Shown: piece after piece, positions 33,653-42,199 of the stretch
Numbering within the stretch: position 1 is the first letter of the stretch
Layout: each line of letters opens with the position of its first letter
Assembly (NCBI RefSeq): GCF_000568255.1
Contig: NZ_KK037166.1
Location: 10,958,458 to 11,012,902 of the forward strand
DNA: 54,445 nucleotides
Direction of reading: 5' to 3'
DNA from: Kutzneria sp. 744
GTDB taxonomy: Bacteria > Actinomycetota > Actinomycetes > Mycobacteriales > Pseudonocardiaceae
Notes under the pieces: model-generated
Told to the model about the DNA's origin: nothing
The model's input: only the letters and a program-made list of their open reading frames with translations
The model's database searches: none
Translations under genes and position numbers: made by a program

Positions 33653-34960
33653 ATGGATCCTATTGACGAGTACGTGGCGCGGCACGGCGACCGGCACGAG
33701 CGGGAGCTCGCGGAGTGGGTTGCCGTGCCGAGCGTCAGCGCTACCGGGGAGGGCATGGTCGAGGCCGCTGCTTACGCTCGTGAGCTGCTGGTTCGCAGCG
33801 GCCTGACGCCTCGGGTGGTGGAGACCGTGGGTTGGCCACTGGTCGTCGGGCACGCTGCCGGTCCGGGTCCGCATGTGGTGATCTACGGCCATTACGACGT
33901 ACAGCCGGCCGGTCCGTTGGGGGAGTGGGACAGTCCGCCGTTCGAGGCCGTCATCAGGGACGGTCGCATGTTCGGGCGCGGCACCGGCGACAACAAGGGC
34001 CAGCACCTTGCCCAGTTGTTGGCGTTGAGGGCCTTGCGGGACTGCTTTGGGCAGTTGCCGTGCGAGGTCACCGTCATCCTCGACGGGGAGGAGGAGATCG
34101 GCAGCCCCAACCTGGCGTCGACCCTGGCCGGCATGCGGACGGAGCTGAACGCCGACGTCGCCCTGTACAGCGACGGGCCGGTGAACGCCGGCTACGAGCC
34201 GACCGTCTCTTTGGGCGTCCGTGGTGTCGTGAGCTTCGAGATCACCGTTCGCGGGGCCGGGGCCGTCTTCCACTCCGGCAACTGGGGCAACGTGGCGCCG
34301 AATCCGGCGTGGGAGCTCGTGTGGCTGCTCGGCACCATGCGTTCCCCGGACGGCCGGATCCTCATCGAGGGCTACGACGCCGGCATCACCCCGTTGACTC
34401 CCGCCGAACTCGCCGCGTTGGCCGCCCTCCCCGTGAGCTCCGGTCTCGATCGTATGGACGTCGTCGCCGGCTCCGTCAACGAGCGGCTGGCCCTGCCGAC
34501 CTTCTCCGTCAACTCTCTGACCTGCCTCGACAACAACGAGCACCGCACCGTCATCCCCGCTGTGGCCGTTGCCCGCTGCGACATGCGCCTGGCCGGCGGT
34601 CAGCGGACAACAACTGTTGTCGAGGCTGTCCGTGCGCATGTCAACCGCCATCTCCCGCACGCCGAGGTCACCGTCAAGGCCTTGATGGAGCCCTCTCGCA
34701 CCCTCCCCGACGCCCCTTTCGCGCAGGTCGTCCTCGATGCCGTCGGCGCCGACCGGCCCGCCCTCTTCGAGCCCGCCATGGGCGGCAGCCTCCCCATCGC
34801 CGGCCTCACCGACGGTCTCGGCGTGCCCTGCTACGGCATACAGCTGGCCAACGTCGACGAGCGCAACCACGCCCCCAACGAGAACTTCGAGCTCCGCCGC
34901 TTCCACGCCGGCATCCGCACCGCCGCCCGCGTCCTGCAGGCCCTCGGCCGCGCCGGTTGA
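33653..34960 (+). CDS. M20-family dipeptidase/deacylase
   Basis: 435 residues. Metal ligands and catalytic residues are visible: YGHYDVQPAG near residue 82, GRGTGDNKGQ near 107, DGEEEIGS near 144 and ERNHAPNE near 405. It resembles cytosolic dipeptidases (carnosinase type), and so is the natural counterpart of the carnosine-synthase-like ATP-grasp ligases in the other arm. It could unmask a peptidyl precursor or cleave the product for self-protection. The AGGGGG ribosome binding site overlaps the stop of the previous gene. It is the last gene of the rightward arm and is distinct from the M20 gene at 10748. Confidence 0.85.
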   Translation: MDPIDEYVARHGDRHERELAEWVAVPSVSATGEGMVEAAAYARELLVRSGLTPRVVETVGWPLVVGHAAGPGPHVVIYGHYDVQPAGPLGEWDSPPFEAVIRDGRMFGRGTGDNKGQHLAQLLALRALRDCFGQLPCEVTVILDGEEEIGSPNLASTLAGMRTELNADVALYSDGPVNAGYEPTVSLGVRGVVSFEITVRGAGAVFHSGNWGNVAPNPAWELVWLLGTMRSPDGRILIEGYDAGITPLTPAELAALAALPVSSGLDRMDVVAGSVNERLALPTFSVNSLTCLDNNEHRTVIPAVAVARCDMRLAGGQRTTTVVEAVRAHVNRHLPHAEVTVKALMEPSRTLPDAPFAQVVLDAVGADRPALFEPAMGGSLPIAGLTDGLGVPCYGIQLANVDERNHAPNENFELRRFHAGIRTAARVLQALGRAG

Positions 34961-35002
34961 GAAACGCCGAGGTGGGTAGTCGATCAGTCGGAGGTGGTGA
35001 CC

Positions 35003-35263
35003 ATGACCGTGCCCGCGCCTGAGCGTCCACTGCCGGGAGACCCCGACGAGCCGCGGCTGCCGAGCCCGGAGCCGGCGGTGCCAGGTCCTGGTCCGGATCC
35101 GGTGGGCCCGGATCCTGTGGTGCCGGGTCCTGGTCCGGATCCGGTGGGCCCGGATCCTGCGCTGCCGGGTCCTGGACGGGTGGTTCCCGAGCCGGGTCCG
35201 GTGGTGCCGCGTGAGATTCCGCCGGAGCCCGAGTCCGCACCAGAACCGCTGATCCCGGGGTGA
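35003..35263 (+). CDS. small Pro/Gly-rich repeat protein
   Basis: 86 residues, almost wholly Pro, Gly, Val, Asp and Glu. It contains two identical copies of VPGPGPDPVGPDP and a third degenerate one, encoded by a 42-base tandem repeat. GGAGG lies 8 bases before the ATG, so translation is likely. No signal peptide or anchor is visible and a disordered protein is expected. The downstream end of the cluster probably lies just before it. Confidence 0.5.
   Translation: MTVPAPERPLPGDPDEPRLPSPEPAVPGPGPDPVGPDPVVPGPGPDPVGPDPALPGPGRVVPEPGPVVPREIPPEPESAPEPLIPG
35078..35176 (+). repeat. 42-base tandem repeat, about 2.4 copies
   Basis: Copies begin at 35078 (GTGCCAGGTCCTGGTCCGGA) and 35120 and are nearly identical; a third, partial copy begins at 35162. 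The unit is 14 codons, so copy-number change keeps the frame of the Pro-rich protein. Confidence 0.85.
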
Positions 35264-35627
35264 GTTTTCTTGGAGCCGGGCGGGGTTTGTCGGATGCTCT
35301 CGACACTCTGCACGTAAGACCGTCAACGCGATCGCGTTCGCGGGTGGCTCGGTGTGGATGCTTGGGCTGTGTTATGCCGTGCGGGGTGTGGGTGTTTTGT
35401 GGGGTGTGGGTGGGTCGATTTGGTGTGGAGCCTCTGGACGATGGCCGCGAGGTGCACGTCAGGGGGCAGGCTTTACCTGCTGACTCGCTGCTCTCCTTCG
35501 CCATGTGCCGGGCTTTCCCCGGCTCGGACTACTACGAGAGCTCCGCATCCACAAGCCCCGCCCCACTCTGCTGACAGCCGACCCCACCCCCTTGACAGGC
35601 TGGGTCTCGTCACGCAACCCTGCCCTG
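35264..35627. other. intergenic region before the molybdoenzyme
   Basis: 364 bases with reduced GC and G/T-rich stretches (GGGGTGTGGGTGTTTTGTGG). No frame in it looks coding on either strand. TTGACA at 35592-35597 could be a -35 element for the molybdoenzyme gene, but no convincing -10 follows. With that spacing transcription would begin close to the GTG at 35628, so a leaderless mRNA is possible. Confidence 0.4.
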
Positions 35628-37958
35628 GTGACCGACATGGCCGACATGACCGACGCCACCTGGCACAAGACCGCGTGCAGCCTCTGCTACGTCAACTGCG
35701 GCATCGAGGTGCTGACGGAGGGCCGGGCGATCACGCGGGTGCGGGGGGACCGGGACAACCCGCGCTCGCAGGGGTACCTGTGCCAGAAGGCGCAGCGGCT
35801 GACCTGGTACGGCAACCACAACGACCGCCTGACCACGCCACTGCGCCGTCGCGAGGACGGCACGCACGAGCCGGTGAGCTGGGAAACGGCGATCAAGGAG
35901 ATCGCGGCGAGGCTCAAGGCGGTGCGGGACGAGGACGCGGCGGCCAGCCGGCCGGGGTCGATGGCGTACGTGGGCGGCGGCGGGCAGGGCAATCACTCGG
36001 GCGGGGGATACGGCTTCGCCCTGCGCCGGTGGATGAACTCGACCCGGTTCTTCGGCGCGCTGTCGCAGGAGAAGACGGGCGACTTCTGGGTCAATGGCAA
36101 GATGTTCGGCGGCCAGACCAACCACACGGCCGAGGGCGTCGAGGAATGCGACCTGCTCCTGGTCATCGGCTGCAACCCCTGGCTGGCCAACGGTTTCAAC
36201 CGGGCCCGCAGCGCGGTCAACGACATCAAGAACGACCCGGGCCGCAAGATGATCGTCGTCGACCCGCGCCGAACGGAGACGGCCGATGTCGCCGACGTGC
36301 ACCTGCCGCTGAGGCCCGGCACGGATGCCTACCTGCTCGGCGCGATCCTGGCTCTGATCATCGAGCGCGGCGGCGCGGACACGGACTTCCTGGCCAAGCA
36401 CACTGACGGCTTCGAAGCGGTCGCGGCGACCCTCGGCAAGATCCCCGTCAACGAGTGGATCGCGCATGCCGAGGTCGAGAGGGTCGAAGTCGACAAGGCG
36501 GTGGACCTGATCCTCGCGGCCGAGGCAATGACCGTCCGCGTCGAGCTGGGCATCCAGCAGGGCCGCAACTCCACGCTCAACAGCTACCTGGAGAAGCTGC
36601 TCTACCTGATCACCGGCAACTTCGGCCGCCCCGGCACGAACGCCCTGCACACCTGGCTCATGCCGCTGTGGTCGGAATCCCGCGGCGAACGCTCGGAGAT
36701 CACGGGCTTCGAGTACATCGGCGGCATGCTGCCGCTGAACACGCTGGCCGAGGAGATCCTGGCCGACCATCCGAACCGGGTCCGCGTGCTGTGGGTGGAG
36801 TCCTCCAACCCCGCCAACACGGCCGCCGACACCGCGGGCATCGAGCGGGCGATCGGCGCCGCCGAGCTGTCGGTGGTGATCGACGTCGCCTTCACGGAGA
36901 CGGCGGCGCTCGCGGACTACGTGCTGCCAGCGGCCTCCCAACACGAGAAGTGGGAGTACACGTTCTTCGACTTCGAGTTTCCGACCAACTACTTCCACCT
37001 GCGGCCACCGCTGTTCGACCCGCTGCCGGGCACGCTCGTCGAGGCCGAGATCTACGCCCGCCTGTTCGAGGAGCTCGGCCTCCTGCCCGATCGGTCCACA
37101 CTGGACGAACTGGCCGGCAAGAGCCGTACGGAGCTGCTCAAGGCCGCAGGCCAGATCCTGCAAGGCAATCCGGCCATCGCGCCGATCCTGCTCTACCGGA
37201 CGCTCGGGCCCTCGCTGCCCGGCAGCGCCGCCTCGGTCGCGGTCCTCTGGCCGGGCTGCCTGGCGCTGGCCAAGCGCATGCCCGTTGCCGTGCAACGAGC
37301 CCTGAACTCCGACCAGGAAGGCCCGGCGCTCGCATCGGAGCTGTTCGACCGGATCCTCAACAGCCCCAGCGGAACGGCCTTCAGCACCCATGAGTACGAC
37401 GAGGTCTGGCAGCTCATGCGGCACGACCGCGTGCATCTCGAAGTGCCGGAACTCCTGTCCTGGCTGGAAAGCCTCGACCCGGCCCAGGATCGCACGGATC
37501 CCGAGTACCCGCTGTCCCTGATCAACGGCCAGCGCCGGCGGCACAACGCCAACCAGATCCTGCGCCCGCCGAGCTGGCGCCGCACCGACCCCGACGGCGC
37601 GCTGCACATCCGCACCGACGACCTGAAGGCCATACAGGCCAGCGAAGGCGACTGGGTGGCGGTGGTCAGCCGCACCGGACGCATCGTCGTGAAGGCCGAG
37701 ATCGACGACTCCCTGCGCAAGGGCCAACTGGCGCTGCCGCACGGCTTCGGCATGGCCGTGCCGGACGGCCACGGCGGCCGAGTCATGAACGGCCCGCGGA
37801 TCAATATCCTCACCGACGCCCACGACCGGGACCCGATCGCCGGCACGCCCCACCACAAGGACATGCCGGTACGGCTGGAACCGGCCACCGTCCAGGAGGC
37901 GGAGGCGGCGGAGCGGGACGCCGAAGTCGTCCGCGCCCTCATCGCCTCTGGTTCCTGA
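35628..37958 (+). CDS. molybdopterin-dependent oxidoreductase with N-terminal 4Fe-4S site
   Basis: 776 residues from the GTG (ATGs at 35637 and 35646 are alternatives; none has a clear ribosome binding site). The N-terminus has CSLCYVNCG and a fourth Cys in GYLCQKAQ, the 4Fe-4S site of the formate dehydrogenase/nitrate reductase branch. Molybdopterin-binding blocks follow (LLVIGCNPWLANG, MIVVDPRRTETA) and the C-terminal MoCo-binding domain (PLSLINGQRRRHNAN, LPHGFGM). No Tat signal is present, so it is cytoplasmic. The electron donor and substrate are unknown, and no FdhD or partner subunit is adjacent. Its last 20 bases overlap the convergent L11-like gene. Confidence 0.85.
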   Translation: MTDMADMTDATWHKTACSLCYVNCGIEVLTEGRAITRVRGDRDNPRSQGYLCQKAQRLTWYGNHNDRLTTPLRRREDGTHEPVSWETAIKEIAARLKAVRDEDAAASRPGSMAYVGGGGQGNHSGGGYGFALRRWMNSTRFFGALSQEKTGDFWVNGKMFGGQTNHTAEGVEECDLLLVIGCNPWLANGFNRARSAVNDIKNDPGRKMIVVDPRRTETADVADVHLPLRPGTDAYLLGAILALIIERGGADTDFLAKHTDGFEAVAATLGKIPVNEWIAHAEVERVEVDKAVDLILAAEAMTVRVELGIQQGRNSTLNSYLEKLLYLITGNFGRPGTNALHTWLMPLWSESRGERSEITGFEYIGGMLPLNTLAEEILADHPNRVRVLWVESSNPANTAADTAGIERAIGAAELSVVIDVAFTETAALADYVLPAASQHEKWEYTFFDFEFPTNYFHLRPPLFDPLPGTLVEAEIYARLFEELGLLPDRSTLDELAGKSRTELLKAAGQILQGNPAIAPILLYRTLGPSLPGSAASVAVLWPGCLALAKRMPVAVQRALNSDQEGPALASELFDRILNSPSGTAFSTHEYDEVWQLMRHDRVHLEVPELLSWLESLDPAQDRTDPEYPLSLINGQRRRHNANQILRPPSWRRTDPDGALHIRTDDLKAIQASEGDWVAVVSRTGRIVVKAEIDDSLRKGQLALPHGFGMAVPDGHGGRVMNGPRINILTDAHDRDPIAGTPHHKDMPVRLEPATVQEAEAAERDAEVVRALIASGS

Positions 37959-38379
37959 GTTCCACCGCCACGCCCATGGATCGGGCGGTGCCGGCGACGA
38001 TACGCATGGCCACCCCGACGTCGGTCGTGTTGAGGTCGGGCAGCTTGCGCACCGCGACCGCCCGCAGCTGCTCAACGGTCAGCCGACCGGCCTCCCGGTG
38101 TCCAGGTCGGTCGGATCCGTTGCCGCCCAAGGCCGTACGGATCAGATGGGACGTCGGCGGCGTCTTGAGACGCAGCTCGAACGACCGGTCGTCGGCCACG
38201 GTGACGACGACCGGCACGACGTCGCCGCGCTGGTCGGCGGTCGCCCGGTCGTAGCCTCGTTTGACCTCGACCAGGTTCACGCCGGTCTGGCCGAGCATCT
38301 TGCCGAGGTCGGCCATGGCGGCGTTGCCGCCCTCCAGATGCAGCGTGACCTGGTGTGTCTGCTTCTTCGCGCGTGCCAT
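37939..38379 (-). CDS. divergent paralogue of ribosomal protein L11
   Basis: 146 residues. The L11 pattern is plain: LGQTGVNLVEVKRGYDRATADQRGDVVPVVVTV in the N-terminal domain, then RSFELRLKTPPTSHLIR, and the C-terminal RNA-binding GRLTVEQLRAVAVRKLPDLNTTDVGVAMRIVAGTARSMGV. It is not the housekeeping copy: the neighbours are not nusG, rplA or the usual operon, and several conserved residues differ. In L11 the N-terminal domain binds thiopeptides and triggers the stringent response. A paralogue may replace L11 under some condition or give resistance. It is encoded convergently with the molybdoenzyme. Confidence 0.85.
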   Translation of the reverse strand: MARAKKQTHQVTLHLEGGNAAMADLGKMLGQTGVNLVEVKRGYDRATADQRGDVVPVVVTVADDRSFELRLKTPPTSHLIRTALGGNGSDRPGHREAGRLTVEQLRAVAVRKLPDLNTTDVGVAMRIVAGTARSMGVAVELRNQRR

Positions 38380-38485
38380 GTCGACGGACGTTATGGTCTG
38401 CCGTTACGTCAGACTCAACGTGATTGGCGTGCCTCGACTCCGGGATGCGCCGGGGTCATACTGACCCGCGTCGAGGTGGCTGCCC

Positions 38486-38707
38486 ATGGATGAGGCACTG
38501 AGGGCGACGGTTCGGAGCCAGGCGTTCGCGGTGGCCCCCGCGCCCTACCTGCTGCTGGACACCGAGCTGCGGATACAGGCGGCCAATCCGGCGTACCTGC
38601 GGGCGACCGGGCGGCATCCGGACAAGCTGACCGGCGAGCCGGTCGCGGAGGGATCGGCTCTGGACACCGGATGCTGTAACGAATGCGGTTCCTCCGCGCG
38701 GAGATAG
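38486..38707 (+). pseudogene. truncated PAS-domain protein
   Basis: 73 residues. MDEALRATVRSQAFAVAPAP is followed by YLLLDTELRIQAANPAYLRATGRHPDKLTGEP, the first half of a PAS sensor domain as found in actinobacterial PAS/ANTAR or PAS/GAF regulators. The match ends at about residue 52, and the remainder (GSALDTGCCNECGSSARR) is unlike PAS. The rest of the gene is gone, so this is a remnant or a very short product. Confidence 0.65.
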
Positions 38708-38720
38708 TCGTTGTACGCGG

Positions 38721-39719
38721 TCACCGAGCCGCATCGGCCTTCAACGACAGGAACTTCTCCGCGTTGCCGCCCAGGATCTTGTCCTTGTCCTGCTGGCTGA
38801 GGAAGTCCGACCGCCGCACCACGTTGCCCACCGGACGCTCCCCGAGCGGGTAAGGGTAGTCGCTGCCGGTCATGACGTTGTCGACGCCGAGGGTGTCCAC
38901 CAGCAGCCGCAGCGCCGCCGGCTCGAACACCACACTGTCCACACTGAACCGCCCGACATAGGCCGACGGCGGCTTCTCGGACGTGCCCAGCAGATCATGC
39001 CGCTGGTGCCAGGCGTTCTCGAAGCGCCCCAACCAGAACGCGAACGAGCCGCCGCCGTGGGCGAAGCAGATGCGCAGGTTGTCCGACACCCGGTCGAACA
39101 CGCCGCCCAGCACCATGGCCACCAGCGACAGGTGCGTCTCGGCCGGCATGCCGGTGATCCACCGGGCCATCCAGCGGTTCAACCGGGGCGAGGCCGGCAT
39201 GTCCCACGGGTGCACGAAAACCGGCGCGCCACGGTCGGCGCAGTGTTGCAGGAACTGGACGATGCCCGCGTCGTCGAGGTCGCGGTCGCCCACGTGGTTG
39301 CCGATCTCCACGCCACGGTGCCCGTTGTCCAGGCACCGGTCCAGCTCCTGGCAGGCCAGATCGGGATCCTGCAACGGAACCTGGCAGAACGGGATCAACC
39401 GCCCGTTCGACGGCCCGGTCAGCTCCAGCGCCGCGTCGTTGAACACCTCGGCGATCCGCAGCGCCTCACGAGGCGACCGGTCGTAGGAGAAGAACACGGG
39501 CGTGGGGGAGACCACCTGGGCGTCCACGCCGTCCTCGCCCATGTGGGCCAGGCGCTCGGCCTGGTCCCAGGAGTTGGACTGGATCGTCCGGAACTCCTTG
39601 GACCCCACCATGATCGTGGCCTCGCGGGCGCTGTCGACCCGCAGCCAGGGTGCGTCATCCCAGCCGAGGGCGGGCCATTTCGCGGGCACGGAGTGGGTGT
39701 GGATGTCGATGACGGTCAT
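38721..39719 (-). CDS. nbaD: 2-amino-3-carboxymuconate-6-semialdehyde decarboxylase
   Basis: 332 residues of the ACMSD amidohydrolase family. Metal ligands: IDIHTHSVP near residue 5, FVHPWD in the middle, FAHGGGS with GRFENAW, and GSDYPYPLG late. It decarboxylates the ring-opened product of 3-hydroxyanthranilate to 2-aminomuconate semialdehyde, limiting quinolinate formation. The ATG at 39719 overlaps the stop of the dioxygenase gene by 4 bases and starts the family N-terminus; the longer frame is not needed. It is the last gene of the catabolic operon. The symbol is by analogy with the 2-nitrobenzoate pathway genes. Confidence 0.88.
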   Translation of the reverse strand: MTVIDIHTHSVPAKWPALGWDDAPWLRVDSAREATIMVGSKEFRTIQSNSWDQAERLAHMGEDGVDAQVVSPTPVFFSYDRSPREALRIAEVFNDAALELTGPSNGRLIPFCQVPLQDPDLACQELDRCLDNGHRGVEIGNHVGDRDLDDAGIVQFLQHCADRGAPVFVHPWDMPASPRLNRWMARWITGMPAETHLSLVAMVLGGVFDRVSDNLRICFAHGGGSFAFWLGRFENAWHQRHDLLGTSEKPPSAYVGRFSVDSVVFEPAALRLLVDTLGVDNVMTGSDYPYPLGERPVGNVVRRSDFLSQQDKDKILGGNAEKFLSLKADAAR

Positions 39720-40246
39720 CGGGCCGACCTTCCCGGGTGGACAGTGCCGCAGTTGCCGCACTTGCGGAGGTTCTCGTCAGCGTAGAACCGCTCGAACACC
39801 GGCGGCAGGTCGACGACGATGTCGCGCACCTGGAGCTCGGCCTCGTGCACCAGGTGGTTGCAGTTCAGGCAGTACCACTGGAACTTCTCCAGCACGCCCT
39901 CCTCGCGGATGCGCTCGATCACCACGCCGACGGAGCCGGGATCGGGGCGCTGCGGTGAGTGCGGCGTGTTGCGGGGCAGCAGCCACATCTCGCCCTCGCG
40001 GACGTGCTGGGTGACGATGCCCTCGTCGGTCTGGAGATTGACGTGCATGTCCCCGCGGAACTGGTAGAACCACTCCTCGTACGGGTCGACGTGGAAGTCG
40101 GTGCGCTCGTTGGGGGCGCCGACCACCTGCACGATGAAGTCGCCCTGGGCCTGCCACATCTGCTTGTTGTTGACCGGCGGCCTGAGCAGGTGCTGGTTCT
40201 CGTCTACCCACTTGACGAAGTTGAACGCCGGGTTCAGCGCGGTCAT
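39716..40246 (-). CDS. nbaC: 3-hydroxyanthranilate 3,4-dioxygenase
   Basis: 176 residues of the bacterial-type cupin dioxygenase. Fe(II) ligands lie in FHVDPYEEWFYQFRGDMHV and NTPHSPQRP. A rubredoxin-like C-terminal metal site is complete (WYCLNCNHLVHE and LRKCGNCGTVHPG). It opens the ring of 3-hydroxyanthranilate with O2 in the cytoplasm. It is coupled to the decarboxylase downstream and lies 3 bases after the deaminase gene, which gives the pathway order of the operon. Confidence 0.92.
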   Translation of the reverse strand: MTALNPAFNFVKWVDENQHLLRPPVNNKQMWQAQGDFIVQVVGAPNERTDFHVDPYEEWFYQFRGDMHVNLQTDEGIVTQHVREGEMWLLPRNTPHSPQRPDPGSVGVVIERIREEGVLEKFQWYCLNCNHLVHEAELQVRDIVVDLPPVFERFYADENLRKCGNCGTVHPGRSAR

Positions 40247-40249
40247 GGT

Positions 40250-40663
40250 TCAGCCTTTCAGGACGGCGACGGCCTGGATCTCGATGAGCAGGTGCGGGTG
40301 GGGCAGCTGGTGCACGGCGACGGTGGTGCGGGCGGGCCCGTTCTCGTCGAAGTGCTGGGCGTAGACCTCGTTGTAGCCGCGGAAGTCGTTCATGGTGACC
40401 AGGTAGCTGGTGATCTGCACGACGTCGGACAGATCGGCGCCGACCGAGGCCAGGATGTCCCGGATGTTCTGGATCACCGCGGCGGTCTGGACCCTGATGT
40501 CCAGTTCCGTGCCGCCGAAGGAGTCCACGGTGGCGCCGGCGATGGTGTTGTCCGGGCGGCGGCTGCTCGTGCCGGAGACGAAGGCAAAACCTCCTGCCAC
40601 GCGCACATGCGGGAAGCGTCCGCGCGGGGTTGCCTTGTCCGGCAGGGTCTTGGCGTTGCTCAT
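40250..40663 (-). CDS. RidA-family 2-aminomuconate deaminase
   Basis: 137 residues of the YjgF/YER057c/RidA family. [27 protein letters not shown] near the C-terminus and [14 protein letters not shown] near the start are typical. In this operon the expected reaction is hydrolysis of 2-aminomuconate to 4-oxalocrotonate and ammonia. General imine hydrolysis is the alternative, but the position between the dehydrogenase and dioxygenase genes favours the specific role. Confidence 0.85.
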   Translation of the reverse strand: MSNAKTLPDKATPRGRFPHVRVAGGFAFVSGTSSRRPDNTIAGATVDSFGGTELDIRVQTAAVIQNIRDILASVGADLSDVVQITSYLVTMNDFRGYNEVYAQHFDENGPARTTVAVHQLPHPHLLIEIQAVAVLKG

Positions 40664-40671
40664 GTCCGTCC

Positions 40672-42114
40672 TCACAGTGCGACGCAGACGTTGGTGGGCT
40701 CGGTGTAGAAGTGCAGTGAGTGCACGCCGCCCTCGCGGCCGATGCCGGACAGGCCCGAGCCGCCGAACGGGGAGCGCAGGTCGCGCAGGTACCAGGTGTT
40801 GAGCCATGACATGCCGACCCGCATCGCGGCGGCCACCCGGTGCCCGCGCTCCAGGTTCGAGGTCCAGACGGCCGCGGCCAGGCCGTACGGGGTGTCGTTG
40901 GCCAGGCGGACCGCCCCCTCCTCGGTGTCGAACGGCATCAGCGTGGCGACCGGGCCGAAGATCTCCTCCTGCATGATCCGCGCCGAGTTGCCGACGCCGG
41001 TCCACAGCGCGGGCTCGATCCACGAACCGCCGCTCAAGTCTTCCCCGACGGCCGGAATTCCACCGCCGGCCAACAGCTGCGCGCCCTCCTGCTCGGCGAT
41101 CGCGTAGTACGACAGCACCTTCTTGCGGTGGGCCTGGGAGATCAACGGGCCGGTGGTGGTCGACGGGTCGTAGGGACTGCCGAAGCGCAGCTCCTGGGCC
41201 CGCTTGGCCAGGCCGGCGGCGACCTCGTCGAACACGCCCCGCTGGACGTAGACCCGTTCCGTGCACAGGCAGACCTGGCCGGTGTTGGTGAACACCGACC
41301 GGGCCAGGCCGTCGATGGTGCGTTCGAGGTCGGCGTCGTCGAACACCACCGCGGGGTTCTTGCCGCCCAGCTCGAACGACACCGGCAGCACCCGTGGGGC
41401 CACCGCCTGCATGATCGCGGAGCCGGTGCGGGACTCGCCGGTGAAGGTGATGCCGTCGATGTCCGGGTGGGTGGTCAGGTACTCGCCGGCCGAGCCGGGG
41501 CCGAAGCCGTGGACCACGTTGTACGCGCCGGCCGGGGCGCCGGCCTCTGTGATGATCTCGGCCAGCAGGGTGGCGCTGGCCGGCGCCTCCTCGGACGGCT
41601 TGACCACCACCACGTTGCCGGTGGCCAGCGCCGGCGCGACCTTCCACGTCAGAAGGAGCAGCGGCAGGTTCCACGGCACGATCACGCCGACCACGCCCAG
41701 CGGGCGGCGGACTGCGTAGTTGAGGGCCTTCTCGGTGAGGAAGGAGTCGACGCCGAGGCCGGCGACCAGGTCGGCGGCGGCGCGGAAGTTGGCCGCGGCG
41801 CGGGTGACGTCCAGCTCGGTGGCCAGCGCGACCGGCTTGCCGGTGTCGGCGATCTCGGCGGCGAGCAGGTCGTCGAAGCGGGCCTCGATGCCGTCGGCGA
41901 TGCGCCGCAGCAGCGCGACCCGCTCGGTGGCCGTGAACCGGCCCCATTCGCCTTCCAGCGCTCGGCGGGCGGCCCGGACCGCGCCGTCCACCACCTCGCG
42001 GTCGGCCTCCTGGACGCGAGCGACGAGCGTGCCGTCGACCGGGTTGACGTCGTCGAACAGATCGCCGCCGTCGACGTACTGCCCGCCGACAAAGTTCTGC
42101 AGCACACGGCTCAT
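40672..42114 (-). CDS. 2-aminomuconate semialdehyde dehydrogenase (aldehyde dehydrogenase)
   Basis: 480 residues of the ALDH superfamily. NAD-binding [13 protein letters not shown], the Glu motif FELGGKNP and the catalytic Cys in [14 protein letters not shown] are intact, as is [15 protein letters not shown] near the end. By context it oxidises 2-aminomuconate semialdehyde to 2-aminomuconate; the closely related 2-hydroxymuconate semialdehyde is the alternative substrate. The ATG at 42114 begins [16 protein letters not shown], the usual N-terminus. It is the first enzyme gene of the operon after the regulator. Confidence 0.88.
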   Translation of the reverse strand: MSRVLQNFVGGQYVDGGDLFDDVNPVDGTLVARVQEADREVVDGAVRAARRALEGEWGRFTATERVALLRRIADGIEARFDDLLAAEIADTGKPVALATELDVTRAAANFRAAADLVAGLGVDSFLTEKALNYAVRRPLGVVGVIVPWNLPLLLLTWKVAPALATGNVVVVKPSEEAPASATLLAEIITEAGAPAGAYNVVHGFGPGSAGEYLTTHPDIDGITFTGESRTGSAIMQAVAPRVLPVSFELGGKNPAVVFDDADLERTIDGLARSVFTNTGQVCLCTERVYVQRGVFDEVAAGLAKRAQELRFGSPYDPSTTTGPLISQAHRKKVLSYYAIAEQEGAQLLAGGGIPAVGEDLSGGSWIEPALWTGVGNSARIMQEEIFGPVATLMPFDTEEGAVRLANDTPYGLAAAVWTSNLERGHRVAAAMRVGMSWLNTWYLRDLRSPFGGSGLSGIGREGGVHSLHFYTEPTNVCVAL

Positions 42115-42199
42115 GGACTCGCTCCCCGGCTTCGGTTTCTCGGTGACTCGATCGTCGCCCTGGGTAGTTACGTCCGACAAATGCTTGAATCGCTCGCTG

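Noticed and set aside
35078-35176. A CRISPR array
   Set aside because: The 42-base repeats are directly adjacent with no spacers and keep a coding frame.
35610-38075. An 821-residue minus-strand frame opposite the molybdoenzyme
   Set aside because: Antisense shadow of a gene with clear Fe-S and molybdopterin motifs.
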